NCBI RefSeq assembly: GCF_001984215.1
Contig: NZ_CP019420.1
Coordinates: 4,154,001-4,218,000 of the forward strand
Source: Mycobacterium sp. MS1601
GTDB lineage: Bacteria > Actinomycetota > Actinomycetes > Mycobacteriales > Mycobacteriaceae
Direction of reading: 5' to 3'
DNA: 64,000 nucleotides
Below, piece after piece: positions 35,723 through 43,207 of this stretch (position 1 is its first letter; each line of letters opens with the position of its first letter). The notes beneath the pieces were generated by a model. The model searched no databases. It saw only the letters and a list, made by a program, of their open reading frames with translations, and was not told the origin of the DNA. A program made the translations under genes and the position numbers.

Positions 35723-36226
35723 ATGACAACATCGAGTACCGAAGTCAGTCAACACAACTCGGTTCGACTTGCCAACCTGGCCGGCGCGCTCACCCGTTAC
35801 GGCCTGGTGCTGGTACTCGGGTGGATCGGGCTGTTGAAGTTCACCGCATTCGAGGCGCAGGGTATCCAGCCGCTGGTGGCCAACAGTCCTTTCATGAGTT
35901 GGGTGTACGACGTCCTCTCGGTGACGGCGTTCTCCGCCGTCCTGGGGGTCGTGGAGGTCGCCGCGGCAATCCTGATCGCGGTGAAACCTTGGTGGCCAAG
36001 ACTTTCTGCTACCGGCAGTGTCGTGGCCATCTGCCTGTTCCTGGCTACGCTGAGCTTCCTGTTCACCACCCCGGGAGTGTTCGAATCCAGCGCGGGCGGG
36101 TTTCCCGTGCTGTCGAGCACCGGTCAGTTCCTGATCAAAGACGTGGTACTCCTGGGTGTGGCGACATGGACCCTGACCGATGCCGTGCGAGCCGACTTCG
36201 CCTCGCGGGACGACGCTCGGGTTTAG
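35723..36226 (+). CDS. YkgB/RclC-like (DUF417) membrane protein
   Basis: About 167 residues with four membrane helices: VLVLGWIGLLKFTAFEAQGI is the DUF417 signature, then SPFMSWVYDVLSV, VVEVAAAILIAVKPWWPRL, VAICLFLATLSFLFTTPGVF. ATG 35723 is preferred because GGAAGGA lies 7 bases before it. RclC/YkgB proteins are induced by reactive chlorine or other oxidants. It directly precedes the ECF sigma factor (13 bases), so a membrane-stress function under that sigma is plausible but inferred. Confidence 0.8.
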   Translation: MTTSSTEVSQHNSVRLANLAGALTRYGLVLVLGWIGLLKFTAFEAQGIQPLVANSPFMSWVYDVLSVTAFSAVLGVVEVAAAILIAVKPWWPRLSATGSVVAICLFLATLSFLFTTPGVFESSAGGFPVLSSTGQFLIKDVVLLGVATWTLTDAVRADFASRDDARV

Positions 36227-36239
36227 CATCTTGATCACC

Positions 36240-36875
36240 ATGACCAGGACAGATGGTAACGAGGTGGGGCTCGTCGCCGCGCTGAGGGCCGGTGACGAAT
36301 CGGCCTTCTGCGAACTCGTGGACCGGCACACCGCCGCGATGCTGCGAATAGCGCGTGGTTACGTGTCCAGCCGTGAGATGGCCGAAGAAGTGGTGCAGGA
36401 GACTTGGATCGCGCTGCTCAAGGGAATCGGTTCGTTCGAAGGCCGATCCTCGCTGCGCACATGGCTTTTCACGATTCTGATCAATATCGCCAAGAACAGG
36501 GGAGTGCGAGAACGCCGTCACAGCGACCTCGAGGTGTTGGCCTTCACCGACGGCACCGTCGACCCCGCCCGCTTCCGCGGTGCCGACGATCCCTATCCGG
36601 GGCATTGGTTGCCCACTGAAGTGCCCGCGCCGTTTCCGGACACCCCGGAAGGGACAGTGCTCGGCGATGAGTTGATCGCGATGGCCCGCCGCGAGTTGGA
36701 CAGGCTGCCTGAACGGCAGCGGGTGGTGGTGACACTGCGTGACATGCTGGGAATGGATTCGGCGGAAGTGTGCGAGCTGCTCGACATCAGCATCGCCAAC
36801 CAACGTGTCCTGTTGCACCGGGGCCGGGCTGCGGTGCGGCAAGCGCTCGAGAACTACCTGAGGGAATCGTTATGA
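36240..36875 (+). CDS. ECF-type RNA polymerase sigma factor
   Basis: A 211-residue sigma-70-family protein. Region 2 lies at about 20-90 (AFCELVDRHTAAMLRIARGY, then EMAEEVVQETWIALLKGI and FEGRSSLRTWLFTILIN), region 4 at about 140-200 (LDRLPERQRVVVTLRDMLG, then EVCELLDISIANQRVLLHRG). A proline-rich linker separates them. It overlaps the anti-sigma gene by 4 bases (ATGA), the standard mycobacterial sigma/anti-sigma arrangement. Target genes probably include its own operon. Confidence 0.92.
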   Translation: MTRTDGNEVGLVAALRAGDESAFCELVDRHTAAMLRIARGYVSSREMAEEVVQETWIALLKGIGSFEGRSSLRTWLFTILINIAKNRGVRERRHSDLEVLAFTDGTVDPARFRGADDPYPGHWLPTEVPAPFPDTPEGTVLGDELIAMARRELDRLPERQRVVVTLRDMLGMDSAEVCELLDISIANQRVLLHRGRAAVRQALENYLRESL

Positions 36876-37111
36876 CGGGAAAGTCCTTGGACTGCAACGA
36901 GCTTGTCGAGTTGGTGACGGCGTATCTCGACGACTCGCTCGGGTTGGATGAGCGGGCCCGCTTCGATGCCCACCTGCTCGAGTGTGACGGTTGCGAGAAT
37001 TATCTGCAGCAGTTCCGGTCCACCGTGTCTACGGTGGGACGCATCCCTGCCGACGAACTCGACCCGGCGTTCCGTTCCCGCTTGATGAGCGCCTTTCGGG
37101 ATTGGCGCTGA
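36872..37111 (+). CDS. zinc-binding anti-sigma factor
   Basis: A 79-residue soluble zf-HC2 protein. HLLECDGCENY gives the HxxxCxxC ZAS motif, with an upstream CNELVELVTAYLDDSLG helix that holds the sigma factor. It has no membrane segment, so it is likely a cytoplasmic, redox-sensitive anti-sigma factor of the RsrA/RshA sort. ATG 36872 overlaps the sigma stop. The pair is stoichiometrically coupled. Confidence 0.9.
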   Translation: MTGKSLDCNELVELVTAYLDDSLGLDERARFDAHLLECDGCENYLQQFRSTVSTVGRIPADELDPAFRSRLMSAFRDWR

Positions 37112-37112
37112 G

Positions 37113-37373
37113 TCACTCCTCGTCGTCCCGCTTCGGTGCTGCCACCAAGAACACCATCACCGATGCAGCGCCCAGTGCACCGCATGAGGCGACGGTGACC
37201 GCCAGCGGGTCGACTGTGGGAGTCCGAGACCGGGGTAGACATTCGGTGACAGGCGGGTCGGCATCGCTGTCGAGGACGTGGGCGGCGGCGGTCGGCGCGC
37301 CCGCCTGGGCGACGCCGAGGATGAGCGCCATGGCGACCAAGTGGCGGGCGCCGAAACGGCGGGCGAGGTTCAT
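37113..37373 (-). CDS. small exported or membrane protein
   Basis: Eighty-six residues from ATG 37373 (the frame continues up to 37391). A signal-like helix LVAMALILGVAQAGAPTAAA is followed by a short outer loop with two cysteines and a second helix LGAASVMVFLVAAP ending KRDDEE. Convergent with the anti-sigma gene (1 base between). It may belong to the envelope-stress locus; the function is unknown. Confidence 0.65.
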   Translation of the reverse strand: MNLARRFGARHLVAMALILGVAQAGAPTAAAHVLDSDADPPVTECLPRSRTPTVDPLAVTVASCGALGAASVMVFLVAAPKRDDEE

Positions 37374-37431
37374 GGGTGAAGCCTCCGACACCGACCTTGT
37401 CGGATTCTTGTCGGATTCTGCGCGCTACCGA

Positions 37432-37788
37432 TCAGCCGGGGTTGTAGCTGGTGAGGGCTCGCGACACCTGCGGTAGAAACTGTCCACACCCACGGTCCAC
37501 CGACTGCATGAGGATGTCGGCGGTGGACTCGGTATCCCAGCCTTCGCCGAGGTAGCTGTCGATGACCAGGCTGACGTCCTCGGGAGTCAACGAGGCCGTG
37601 GCAGCGGAGCGGGCCAGTGTGGCGCACGTGCTGGCGCCGCTGGCGGCGATCTCCCTGGCCTCGTCGGGCGTGATGACGCCCGGGATGTTGGGCTGCTCGG
37701 CCACCGCCCCCGGGGCGGCGGCCAGGCCGATGCCCACGGCTGTCAGGCCGGTCAGTGCTGCCGCTGTCAGTGAATTCCAACTCCCCAT
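37432..37788 (-). CDS. exported DUF732-like protein
   Basis: A 118-residue protein from ATG 37788. The signal peptide ends near GLAAAPGAVAEQP; the mature part is helical with cysteines in STCATLAR and RGCGQFLP, the spaced pair typical of DUF732 secreted mycobacterial proteins. The frame is open upstream but lacks coding character. The function is unknown. Confidence 0.72.
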   Translation of the reverse strand: MGSWNSLTAAALTGLTAVGIGLAAAPGAVAEQPNIPGVITPDEAREIAASGASTCATLARSAATASLTPEDVSLVIDSYLGEGWDTESTADILMQSVDRGCGQFLPQVSRALTSYNPG

Positions 37789-37873
37789 GGCAGGGAATCG
37801 TAGGGCACGTACTGCATGTGTGTGGGAGGTGGTGAAAACCGCAGCGGTGCTTGACGTTTGCGTCAATACGTAG

Positions 37874-38773
37874 TCAGCTCTCGATGAACTGGTCCATGCC
37901 ATGGTGCTGGGGTTCAGTGCTTCCCACGGCGTCGAGCCACGCTGTGGCATCGGCGGGCAGCGCCAGGGTGGCTGCGGCGATGTTCTGTTCCAGATGGTGC
38001 AGCGACCGGGTGCCGGGGATGAGCAGCGTGTTCGGCGCGTGCATCAGCAGCCAGGCCAGCCCTACCTGGGCCGCCGTGGCATCCAGATCAGCGGCCACGG
38101 CTTGGACCACGGGGTTGTCGGCCACATTGGGAAACCCGGGAAAGGCCGAACCCAGCGGGAAGAACGGCACCCAGGCGATGCCTTCGGCCCGGCACAGCTC
38201 GAGGGTGGCCTCCTGCGCCCGGTCCAGCAGGCTGTACGCGTTCTGCACACAGACGATTCCCGCGGGCAGCGCGGCACGCACACCGTCGACATCCACGGCA
38301 CTGAGCCCGATGGCGCCGATCTTTCCCTCGTCGCGCAACGCGATCATCTCCGCGAGCTGGTCGTCCATGCTGACAATCTGGTCGCCCTCGGCCTGCACGC
38401 CAGGGCCCAGGTCGAGGCGTCTGAGATTGACCACCGGAATGCACTCGAGCCCGAGTTCGGTGAGGTTGGCTTCGACCTCGGCGCGCAATTCGGCCGGCTT
38501 CTGCGCCGGTTTGAGCGGGATAGGTCCGTCGGCGGGGGTCGCGCCGACCTTGCTGACGATCACCAGATCATCCCGGTAGGGCGCCAATGTGCGCCTGATG
38601 CGGCGATTCACCTCGCCGGCGCCGTAGAACGAGGCGGTGTCGATGTGGTTGACGCCCAGTTCGACGGCTCGCCGAAGGATCGCGCCGGCGTCCTCTTCGG
38701 CGACGTTCTGGTCGAGTTGCATGGCTCCGTATCCGACGCGGTTGACGGGGTGGGAGCCGATACGTGCGGTCAT
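37874..38773 (-). CDS. aldo/keto reductase
   Basis: A 299-residue TIM-barrel oxidoreductase. The catalytic set is D and Y in IDTASFYGAGEVNRRI and K in VIVSKVG; the position usually held by histidine lies in VVNLRRLD, as in the subgroup often annotated PLP-type or YdbC-like reductases. The NADP site is near LLIPGTRSLHHLEQN. ATG 38773 is the clear start. It is divergent from a TetR gene, with two matching palindromes between, so it is probably the regulated target and detoxifies a carbonyl compound. Confidence 0.88.
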   Translation of the reverse strand: MTARIGSHPVNRVGYGAMQLDQNVAEEDAGAILRRAVELGVNHIDTASFYGAGEVNRRIRRTLAPYRDDLVIVSKVGATPADGPIPLKPAQKPAELRAEVEANLTELGLECIPVVNLRRLDLGPGVQAEGDQIVSMDDQLAEMIALRDEGKIGAIGLSAVDVDGVRAALPAGIVCVQNAYSLLDRAQEATLELCRAEGIAWVPFFPLGSAFPGFPNVADNPVVQAVAADLDATAAQVGLAWLLMHAPNTLLIPGTRSLHHLEQNIAAATLALPADATAWLDAVGSTEPQHHGMDQFIES

Positions 38774-38805
38774 GTGCACTCCTGCTGGCATACTCGTGAC
38801 AAATT

Positions 38806-38851
38806 CGGAGGAGCCTCCGTTTTCACCGTAACAGAAACGGAGGGGCCTCCG
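38806..38851. promoter_or_regulatory. twin CGGAGG-N2-CCTCCG operators
   Basis: CGGAGGAGCCTCCG (38806-38819) and CGGAGGGGCCTCCG (38838-38851) are the same 6-2-6 palindrome 32 bases apart, about three helical turns. The second touches the TetR start codon at 38854. They very probably bind the adjacent TetR protein and control both divergent genes. Confidence 0.85.
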
Positions 38852-38853
38852 AT

Positions 38854-39399
38854 ATGGCCGAGCGTGCCGACGCACGACGTAACCGCGAGCGTCTACTGGC
38901 GGTGGCGGCTGCCGCGTTCGCCGCGCAGGACGGATCGGTGTCCCTGGAGGGCATCGCGCGCGAGGCCGGCGTCGGAATCGGCACGCTGTATCGCCACTTC
39001 CCGACACGTGATGCACTCATCGAAGCGGTGTACCGCGCTGAACTGGCCGAGGTGTCGGCATGCGCGCCCGCGTTGGTGGCAGCACACCCACCTGTCGAGG
39101 CATTGCGGTTGTGGATGCGCCGTTACGCCGAGTTCGTCGCCGCCAAACGCGGTATGGCCGAGTCTCTGGTGGCCATCTTCGAGTCCGGGGTGGTGGAGCG
39201 CACTGACACCAGAGCGGCCATCGTCGGCGCCGTCACCACCCTGCTACAGGCCGGCGTGGCGGACGGTAGCCTGCGGGCCGATGTCTGCGCCGACGACGTG
39301 GTGTCCAGTCTGTTGGGCATCTTCCTGGTCAGCAGTTCCCCCGAGCAGTCCACCCGCATGGTCGATCTGCTTCTCGACGGACTGGTGACCTCGCGTTAG
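38854..39399 (+). CDS. TetR-family regulator of the aldo/keto reductase
   Basis: A 181-residue TetR protein: helix-turn-helix in residues about 10-55 (VSLEGIAREAGVGIGTLYRH), C-terminal ligand domain of the SbtR-like type (LVAIFESGVVERTDTRAAI). Start ATG 38854 sits 2 bases from the palindrome, so the repressor would block its own initiation region. Its ligand may be the carbonyl substrate of the reductase; that is inferred. Confidence 0.88.
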   Translation: MAERADARRNRERLLAVAAAAFAAQDGSVSLEGIAREAGVGIGTLYRHFPTRDALIEAVYRAELAEVSACAPALVAAHPPVEALRLWMRRYAEFVAAKRGMAESLVAIFESGVVERTDTRAAIVGAVTTLLQAGVADGSLRADVCADDVVSSLLGIFLVSSSPEQSTRMVDLLLDGLVTSR

Positions 39400-39449
39400 C
39401 CGGCAGAGATCTTGTCGAGTATCCGGTGTTCCGCATCATCGACAGCGGA

Positions 39450-40079
39450 TCAGCGGGTCACCACCATCTCGTAGCCACTGGTGCCCCAGGCGGCGTCGAA
39501 GAGTTCGATGCTGACCTGCTCGTCGGCGCCGTCGGCGGTGCCACTGTCGTTGAGGTGCACGATCCCCGCGTCGGTGTCGACGCCGGTCACCACCACCGCA
39601 TGGTCGGACACGGTGCGGTCACCGTCGACGTCCCAGATGCTCTCGGAGTTCAGGCTGACGATCACCGCTGCGCCGCGATCCAGTGCGTGCTCGATGGAAT
39701 GGAGATTGGCGCCGTCGACATAGTGGGCCGCAACGCCGTAGTGCGCCAGCACAATCGGCAGGTCACCGAAGATGGTGCCGCCGTTGGGGTCGTCCTCGTC
39801 ATCGGTCTGGTCGTAGATCATGTCGTCGGAGACGGTCACGCTGGGGGTGTGCTTGGCGAACTCGATGATCTCTTCTTCGTCGGGCGCGGTTCCGGTGATC
39901 TGTCCTATTACGTCGGCGGCGGCCATCAGCGCGCAGTCGTTGTAGGCCTGCTCGACGGTCCAGCCGGCCATGCCGGCGGGATCGCCGAACATCTCCGCAT
40001 GCGCCACCCCTGAGGAGCCCAGCGCGGCAAGGCCGATCAGGCCGGTGGTGACGATGGTGCGGATGAGGGTGGTGGTCAT
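39450..40079 (-). CDS. exported C39-like papain-fold protein
   Basis: A 209-residue protein with a signal peptide (TGLIGLAALGSSGVAHAEMF). The mature part has AYNDCALMAAADVIG with a single cysteine in the position of a papain-like nucleophile, SDHAVVVTGVD with the histidine and HLNDSG for the third member. This is the peptidase C39-like arrangement. The acidic loop TDDEDDPNGG may bind a metal. It could be a secreted peptidase or amidase acting in the cell wall; no partner is nearby. Confidence 0.75.
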   Translation of the reverse strand: MTTTLIRTIVTTGLIGLAALGSSGVAHAEMFGDPAGMAGWTVEQAYNDCALMAAADVIGQITGTAPDEEEIIEFAKHTPSVTVSDDMIYDQTDDEDDPNGGTIFGDLPIVLAHYGVAAHYVDGANLHSIEHALDRGAAVIVSLNSESIWDVDGDRTVSDHAVVVTGVDTDAGIVHLNDSGTADGADEQVSIELFDAAWGTSGYEMVVTR

Positions 40080-40160
40080 GTTCTTTCCTCTCGTCGGGCG
40101 ATGAGGAAAGAGTCGACGCCAGCCCTTGATGGATCCTTGTCGGATTCTTGTGGCGACGGG

Positions 40161-40436
40161 TCAGACGGCCGTCGGGCGCCCGACGGTGAGCGTGTCAGAG
40201 TGGTCGGCTGCTGACTGCACCGACCACAGCGCGGCCGGCTGCGTGTCGGGTTGGGCGGGCAGGCTCTTTGCTGGGTCATTGCGCAGCGCATAGATGACGG
40301 CAGCCACCGTGACGAGCATCAACAGTGCAACCAATACCACCTTGACCGCAGGTGAGGTGAAGGTTCGGAAGTCGTGAACGGCCAGTTTCAGCCTGCGTCT
40401 GGCCTGCTTGTAGCGGCGAGTCAGCAAACTGGACAT
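40161..40436 (-). CDS. small membrane protein
   Basis: Ninety-one residues from ATG 40436. A basic N-terminus (RRYKQARRRLKLAVHDF) precedes one membrane helix, VKVVLVALLMLVTVAAVIYAL, and a short polar outer tail. No family is recognised. It lies 81 bases from the C39-like gene on the same strand and may be transcribed ahead of it. Confidence 0.6.
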   Translation of the reverse strand: MSSLLTRRYKQARRRLKLAVHDFRTFTSPAVKVVLVALLMLVTVAAVIYALRNDPAKSLPAQPDTQPAALWSVQSAADHSDTLTVGRPTAV

Positions 40437-40776
40437 GAGAAACCTTTCGCAGATATGACGAGCTAGACGAGTTCGAGAGCATGTTCTCAGCGACTTTGAA
40501 TGGTTCCGAGGTTAGTCAATGCTGGGTAAATGTCACGACAATGTCATAGTGGCTTGGATCACAATATTGACGCCTGCGTCCAAATATCCCGGCAGGCAGG
40601 GTTTCATAAAGCGTCGATTGGTTTGCACGGTCGCCATCGTGGTTTGCCGCGTCTTTGTGCCTATAGCGGTCAGCTGCGTGGTCGCAGCTCATCACAGTCG
40701 CCGTCGGAACGAATGGGGGACTGTTCGGGGTGATTCGTCAGGGTGCGAGCCGGCTTACCTGAACCTCGTCGCCGGC
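40437..40776. other. intergenic region left of the tRNA-Arg element
   Basis: About 340 bases. An 87-codon frame (40519-40782) with one hydrophobic stretch ends inside the att repeat but has no ribosome site or recognisable similarity, and is not called. Nothing else is evident beyond the promoter of the minus-strand gene before it. Confidence 0.5.
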
Positions 40777-40836
40777 GGCTAAACACCACCTCTGACCAGC
40801 GCCCCCGGCAGGAATCGAACCTGCGACCTAGGGATT
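40777..40836 (-). repeat. left attachment repeat (tRNA-Arg 3' fragment)
   Basis: Sixty bases matching 54241-54299 with one substitution (40784 C versus 54248 T) and one extra C. On the minus strand it is the tRNA-Arg 3' part from the anticodon-stem end to the acceptor. Its 3' acceptor strand, CGGGGGC, pairs perfectly with the GCCTCCG of the intact gene's 5' end, so this copy keeps the ancestral 3' sequence. Confidence 0.9.
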
Positions 40837-41114
40837 TGGAATCGGGGAGTCCGAGTTGTTCCGGAAATGCGCTTGTTTGTGCTGCTAGAGCATGGGTTTT
40901 TCTTCTGGCTGGTGCGGCTCGGACTAGCTGATTCCGGTTGATTCTTGGTCATATACGCCGAATAAGCGGCAACGCCGTCGGAGCAGCTCGGGGCAAGAAT
41001 CACCGACTTGATTGGTCGAGGAGAGCCGCCGTGGCGGGTACCTATCGGCTGGTCTCCCGGCCGCCGCCAAGGACCGGATGAGTCCCTACCTCACAGGCCG
41101 GCGAACTGATCCGC
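40837..41114. other. gene-free left end of the tRNA-Arg element
   Basis: About 280 bases between the attachment repeat and the PIN gene stop. No open frame or clear repeat is seen; attachment-arm sites could lie here but none is evident. Confidence 0.4.
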
Positions 41115-41672
41115 CTATAAAGTGTCTTCGTAGTCAAGAAGTCCATTTTCCAGTACATGCTGTCGGAACCCGCCTGGGCCAAACGGCAGATAGTACTTTC
41201 CGCCGAGGAGATCGTCTGCCAAGTGTTCGACCATCACCAATGTAAGCTGTTTTTCCCGCACTGCCTGGCAGAGGAGGGGAACGGTGGCGGTGACGTGGAT
41301 TTCTTTCTCCTCGGCAATGGTACGGGGCGTGGCATCATCGATTACAACCTCACAGTTGTAGAACTCACCCATTGCGAGAACTCCACATTCCCCCAGATTC
41401 GTTGGGCCTACAGCGAGCCGATCGGAATAGTGGGCGAATATTTTCGCAAATACGAGGTCGGTTGAATGATGGACAGTTATCCAATCCGCATCAAGTACGG
41501 ATTGAATCGCGGGCTCATACGAGACAGAATTGTGAAGTTCACGATGAACAGTGTCGGGAATGTAAACTGTTCGATCTCTAGTTATAAAACGTAAGACTCC
41601 TAGCCACTGCTGAATGGCGAAATGGCGCAACGGTCCAGTGTCAAATACAAGGACGTTGTCCGGCAATGTCAC
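41115..41672 (-). CDS. PIN-domain protein (probable toxin RNase)
   Basis: A 185-residue protein. GTG 41672 is preferred (GGAAG nine bases before it, 4-base overlap with the upstream gene); in-frame GTG 41687 is the alternative. Acidic residues typical of PIN RNases are visible: D in VLVFDTGPL, E in NLGECGVLAMG, DD in VVIDDATPR. It is translationally coupled to an XRE-ImmA/IrrE gene whose product is well placed as its antitoxin or regulator. A toxin-antitoxin or phage-defence role is likely; the RNA target is unknown. Confidence 0.78.
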   Translation of the reverse strand: MTLPDNVLVFDTGPLRHFAIQQWLGVLRFITRDRTVYIPDTVHRELHNSVSYEPAIQSVLDADWITVHHSTDLVFAKIFAHYSDRLAVGPTNLGECGVLAMGEFYNCEVVIDDATPRTIAEEKEIHVTATVPLLCQAVREKQLTLVMVEHLADDLLGGKYYLPFGPGGFRQHVLENGLLDYEDTL

Positions 41673-42817
41673 GAAACAAACTTCCACATTTCATCGGGGC
41701 GTCGTTCGCGCACTTCTGGCAGGTCAACATCATCGACCGTCCCTTGTAAAAGTTGCAAAGCTCGCTCGCGGCTGATTCGTTCGTCGCGCACTAAACGAAG
41801 TACCGCTCGTGCAAATGGTCGCGGAACCGTCGTCGCTGCTAGTTCTTCTACCGGGACATACAAATTCATCTCAATAATGTCCGTCTGAGTGGTCCGGTAC
41901 TTATAAACCTCGGCGCGTGTCTCGGCATCAATAAGTTCAAGCTCCCTGAGCCGCGTTGCTAGAGTGGCCATATCCACCCTAAATTTGCTGGCTAGGCAAA
42001 TGGCGGCGCTGCGGGCGCTTTGAAACTGATCTAGCCGCTCGCCCCATTGCTTCACGACCGCAGACTCGGGCAAAAGAACTGCCCGTGCGAAACGATCAAT
42101 TCGAGACTCTAGCGGAACATCGTCACACGATTGATGATCCACTCGCCAGTCAATCGTGTAGTTGTCGCCGATAAGGTAATGGCCGAGTTCATGAGCTAGA
42201 GCAAGTCGGCGGCGTCCGATTTTCATATAGCTGTTGATAAAGGCTACACCTCCGCGGCGCAACATGATTGTTCCCGCGTCCGCAGTATCCTTACCTATAT
42301 CGCGCGAAAAAGTTAGGAGTCCCAATTTTTCTACGCTCGCGGACAGGGTTGGGATAGCTTCATCCGCCGTAAGGCCCATTAATTCCCGCGCTAACGTGGC
42401 GAGCGTTTCTGCTTCGGAATGGGTCGCCGGCGCAATAACTCCTGCTTGCGAGACAACGTCCGCGCCACTAAGCCCCAGCTCTTTGTCAACCCCCATCGCG
42501 GCCACAAATTCGACCTCGCTAGCTAGGTTCGCAAGGAGCGCATCAATCTTGGAGTCGGCTGTGTCTAACCCTTGACTCGAACGGTGAGCGACGAGCGCGG
42601 GAACAGGGTCATCGAAGAAGGTTGACATGTTTGTGTTGATCGCGGCCGCGATATCCGCAAGCTCAAGCGCCGTAACCTTGCGAATACCGGCCTCGATCTT
42701 GTTGACGACTGTACGTTCCAAGCTGATGATGCGTCCCAGATCCTCTTGACTCATGTCAGCGCGCTTGCGCGCCTCTCGGATCCGTCCCCCAAGCACCTTC
42801 GAGTCGATGCCACTCAT
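41669..42817 (-). CDS. XRE regulator fused to ImmA/IrrE metallopeptidase
   Basis: A 382-residue protein. Residues about 8-65 are an XRE helix-turn-helix (MSQEDLGRIISLERTVVNKI); residues about 180-260 hold ALAHELGHYLIGD, the HExxH zinc motif of ImmA/IrrE peptidases. The C-terminal part is helical. Such fusions sense stress or phage and cleave or release a partner. Here the partner is the overlapping PIN gene. A perfect 8-bp inverted repeat lies directly before its start codon, suggesting autorepression. Confidence 0.88.
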   Translation of the reverse strand: MSGIDSKVLGGRIREARKRADMSQEDLGRIISLERTVVNKIEAGIRKVTALELADIAAAINTNMSTFFDDPVPALVAHRSSQGLDTADSKIDALLANLASEVEFVAAMGVDKELGLSGADVVSQAGVIAPATHSEAETLATLARELMGLTADEAIPTLSASVEKLGLLTFSRDIGKDTADAGTIMLRRGGVAFINSYMKIGRRRLALAHELGHYLIGDNYTIDWRVDHQSCDDVPLESRIDRFARAVLLPESAVVKQWGERLDQFQSARSAAICLASKFRVDMATLATRLRELELIDAETRAEVYKYRTTQTDIIEMNLYVPVEELAATTVPRPFARAVLRLVRDERISRERALQLLQGTVDDVDLPEVRERRPDEMWKFVS

Positions 42818-42836
42818 GTGTGCGATTCTCGCACAC
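42818..42836. promoter_or_regulatory. inverted repeat operator before the XRE-ImmA gene
   Basis: GTGTGCGA-TTC-TCGCACAC, perfect 8-bp arms, begins at the base next to the ATG (42817). It would overlap the ribosome site or the transcript start of a leaderless mRNA, so the XRE protein binding here would shut down its own operon. Confidence 0.75.
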
Positions 42837-43207
42837 TAAGCACGCGCAGCGCCAGGAATGTGGCCGTGCTCGTTGTATGTGGCCCCAGGTGAGCTGCTGT
42901 GACCTTGCCATTAGAAACGTGATGCCCTCGTAACTCAACCCTCGCGCTCGATGGAGCGACTGCGCTCTTCGTGCTGAATGACTCAGTACGAAGACGCATC
43001 AGGGCTTCGATTGGGGGAACGTCGCGGCGTCACTGGACTAGCGAGGTGGAGATGGAACTCCGGTCGATGTGACCGAGAGTTTCCACAAACTAAGCCTGAC
43101 GAGCCCTGCCCTGACCACCCCGCCACAACATGTAGATCAGTTCTATACCCGCCACGGTTGAGTCGATCTAACTCAACTTAACAACACCTAGGATCTAGCG
43201 CCAACGT
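42837..43207. other. divergent intergenic region, XRE-ImmA and nuclease genes
   Basis: About 370 bases without a gene; a 67-codon frame (42978-43181) has no coding features. It must contain promoters for both directions. The segment just before 43208 contains AACTCAACTTAACAAC-type AT-rich sequence suitable for a promoter. Confidence 0.45.

Noticed and set aside
40519..40782. 87-codon open frame left of the tRNA-Arg element
   Set aside because: No ribosome site, no family likeness, and it ends inside the att repeat; the single hydrophobic stretch is not enough.
42978..43181. 67-codon open frame between divergent genes
   Set aside because: No coding character; occupies the promoter region needed by the nuclease gene.
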